This document shows positions 61,828-64,000 of a stretch of DNA of 64,000 bases, piece after piece; position 1 is the stretch's first letter, and each line of letters starts with the position of its first letter. Source of the stretch: Glycine soja (lineage: Eukaryota > Streptophyta > Magnoliopsida > Fabales > Fabaceae). Position numbers and translations under genes: made by a program. The notes under the pieces are model-generated. The model saw nothing but the letters and a program-made list of their open reading frames with translations. It was not told the DNA's origin and did no database searches. Location of the stretch: positions 46,985,562 to 47,049,561 of the forward strand of contig NC_041010.1 in NCBI RefSeq assembly GCF_004193775.1, in the 5' to 3' direction.

Positions 61828-63101
61828 AATATGGATAAGAGCTTCCCTCTTATAGATTCTCATAGTTGTATTTTTTTTGGATATGATTTGATTCTCCCAA
61901 GTGTTTAGTTATTTTTGATTTATTAATATATTTTGAGATGGGTTTTTTGGTGGGGTAGGGATTGAGATGCCAACATAATTGGGATATCAACCTCTTATCT
62001 TATCTAGTTCTCATTTTTATTTTTGCTAAAATAAAAAATGAAATAATTAGAAATAAAAAAGGACCATACAAGAGTTTGATGTGTATAGGCTCTCAAAGCA
62101 AAATATTTTTACACACCTATCTAATGAGATTTAATCACTTTACCATGATCTTATTTATTAACATGATGATGACATAAATTCTTATTGAATATCTCTTGGA
62201 ATATTTTATATTTATAAAATATATAAATTAAACTCGTTATAAAAATACGAGTAAAGAGTGGGTGAGAAAAATGGGATATAATTTTTTTATTTATTATTCT
62301 CACAATTTTTAAAGTAACAAAACAAGGCAAAAAATATTTTAATTTTTTTTCTCAAAATAGTAGGTGGAAGAAAACGTGCAAAAAGTGTAAGACAAATCTT
62401 CCTTTCATAAAATTAACTAAGTAAATTACAAAATCATAAGACAAACGTTGAGCACTGGGCCGATAATATTGTGTCGATCTCCTCTTTTCATTCCAAAATG
62501 ATAGGAGTGAATAATGGACCCTGAATTCGGCCCATGATATCAGGCCTTCAGTACTGAGGATGAGATTTAAAAAGGTAGTATTTTTCAAAAACTCCTTTCT
62601 TGTTATGCCTTGCTTTTTAGACAATCAGAAATAAAACATTACGTAGTTAAGAAGCTTATCTATGAAGGGAATTTAACTCAATTAACCGAATAAAATGTGT
62701 GAATTATTATAATCTTATAATACTTATTTTATTTATTTTTTATTCTTACAAATAAAAAAATATAATTTTGTATTGTTCATGGGAGCATGTTTGACAAAAA
62801 GAAACTAATATCTAAATAAACAAAATTGTACGAATAAAATATTATTTAAGCCAAATTTTTTTGTACTGTGGTGTAAACCTTTCCATCTCAAATTAATTGT
62901 GAAGTACCACCACTTTAAAATTTATTTTATATTGAAAAATGGTTGTGCATGTACTTGAGGAGACTTTGTTTGCTTTTATAAATCATGGGGTTTGGAGGGG
63001 CAGAGAGATTTTTTCCTAAAAACGTTTTGGGTAAGGGCAGACATTCCATTCTAAAGATTGTACAAATATTCCCAACATTAACAAGGATGTCAGTGGTGGG
63101 G
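61828..63101. other. AT-rich flank, no gene recognised
   Basis: The frames at 61962-62177, 62352-62624 and 62927-63121 have no recognisable domain and A/T-driven composition. Confidence 0.5.
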
Positions 63102-63268
63102 TAGGTGTGGAAATAGGTCAAGCTGACCTACATGAGTCTACGACCTGACCTATATAAAGTCTGATCTATATTGACCTATTTAATTAAAAGATTAGATTCA
63201 TGTTTTTTTAAAAGTCTATTAAATTAAATAGACCAAATTTAGACTTATTAAAAAGTCTTATAAGCTGA

Positions 63269-63309
<41 letters not shown>

Positions 63310-63599
63310 TATTTTTTGGGTACAATTAATTTTTTTTAAACTAGCAAACTTTGGTGCTCCATAACTTTCATTGCTATAAATAAGACTTTAAATGTGAGTT
63401 ATGTGTCCCTTTATATTCCTCTTCAGAGCACAAAAATATTAAATATTTAATGTGAATAAGGCTTTTAAAAAAAGTATCAGGCCGAGTCAAAATAAAAGTC
63501 TTTGATAGGTTATAGGTCAGGTTCAAGCCTAAAAAATTCATCATAGATTAGACTCAGACCTCTTAAAACCTAACCTAGTTTGACCTATTTCCAGCCTTA
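63102..63599. mobile_element. hAT-like MITE
   Basis: 498 bp. The left end TAGGTGTGGAAATAGGTCAA and the right end, read on the other strand, TAAGGCTGGAAATAGGTCAA are matching inverted repeats (16 of 20). Flanked by GGTGGGG at 63095-63101 and 63600-63606, a 7-bp perfect repeat (8-bp with one mismatch). End sequence and target length fit hAT. The interior has repeated 'gacctat' motifs and a (TA)16 tract at 63271-63302, with no transposase. Confidence 0.75.
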
Positions 63600-63606
63600 G
63601 GTGGGG

Positions 63607-64000
63607 GAAAACCTTGTTGTATTATGGTGTAGACGTTTTGAATTTCGATAGAGTAAAATAGCTAGTTTATAATTTTTTTAATGCTTAATTTTTATTTTTA
63701 CTTTACTATTTTTCATCCATATCTTTCTTTAAGTCTATCATATTATTTATTATTTACAGATCGTTCTTTTTTCATCTTATATATATTTCTCTTCCCACTT
63801 GAGGTACATATACTATACTTTCGATGAGTGTGAAATTAATTACTCTAAAACTAATTACGGTGAATCGTAGTTTGTCGTAAGCATACACTATATTCAATTC
63901 ACTTAACATGAAATGGCATTTTCTGAAAAGGAAAAATGCTATATCACTAAAAAAAACAATGAATTATCGATTAAATTTAATTATCAAAATTATTATTTTT
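63607..64000. other. window end, nothing recognised
   Basis: AT-rich sequence without coding potential. Confidence 0.5.

Noticed and set aside
62352..62624. Reverse-strand frame of 90 codons
   Set aside because: No domain, no splice context and no conserved motif.

Overview
This window looks like nuclear DNA of a eudicot plant, most likely a legume close to Glycine (soybean). The evidence is AT-rich intergenic DNA full of (TA)n tracts, split genes with GT-AG introns, plant-only gene families (type-1 lipid transfer proteins, CAD1/NSL1-type MACPF, WNK and ATN1-like kinases, DTX-type MATE), and a 1.3-kb LTR carrying the 'cgcttagcgag' motifs I associate with soybean retroelements. The genus is inference; the plant origin is secure.

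Layout. 1-8.4 kb is a lipid transfer protein (nsLTP) cluster: the 3' part of an intact gene (+), an nsLTP pseudogene (+) killed by four stops and an 826-bp CACTA-like insertion, and a divergent intact copy (-). 9.7-15.5 kb is a decayed MACPF/CAD1-like gene (-) with frameshifts, a stop, lost splice donors and a 1307-bp solo LTR in its last exon. 16.7-18.3 kb holds two truncated LINE copies, one split by a small inverted-repeat element. 22.4-25.8 kb is a complete six-exon Raf/ATN1-like kinase gene (-). 26.7-29.4 kb is nested repeats. 32.5-36.4 kb is a two-exon MATE transporter gene (-). 37-49 kb is a gene desert of AT-rich DNA. 49.2-53.2 kb is a nine-exon gene (-) for a conserved plant type I membrane protein of unknown function. 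55.0-59.0 kb is a seven-exon WNK kinase gene (+). 59.5-60.7 kb has an unidentified decayed coding segment. 60.9-61.8 kb is a foldback array and 63.1-63.6 kb a hAT-like MITE.

The genes do not form an operon-like or clustered pathway. Apart from the nsLTP cluster they are unrelated neighbours, and each intact gene reads as an ordinary single-copy plant gene. I assembled exon structures by hand from reading frame, splice consensus and family conservation; exon phases add up exactly for all five intact genes. I found no convincing new molecular system. The items most worth a second look are the uncharacterised membrane-protein gene with a possible alternative tail, the solo LTR and CACTA insertions dated by coding sequence, and a MITE whose empty site sits 300 bp away in a tandem duplicate.
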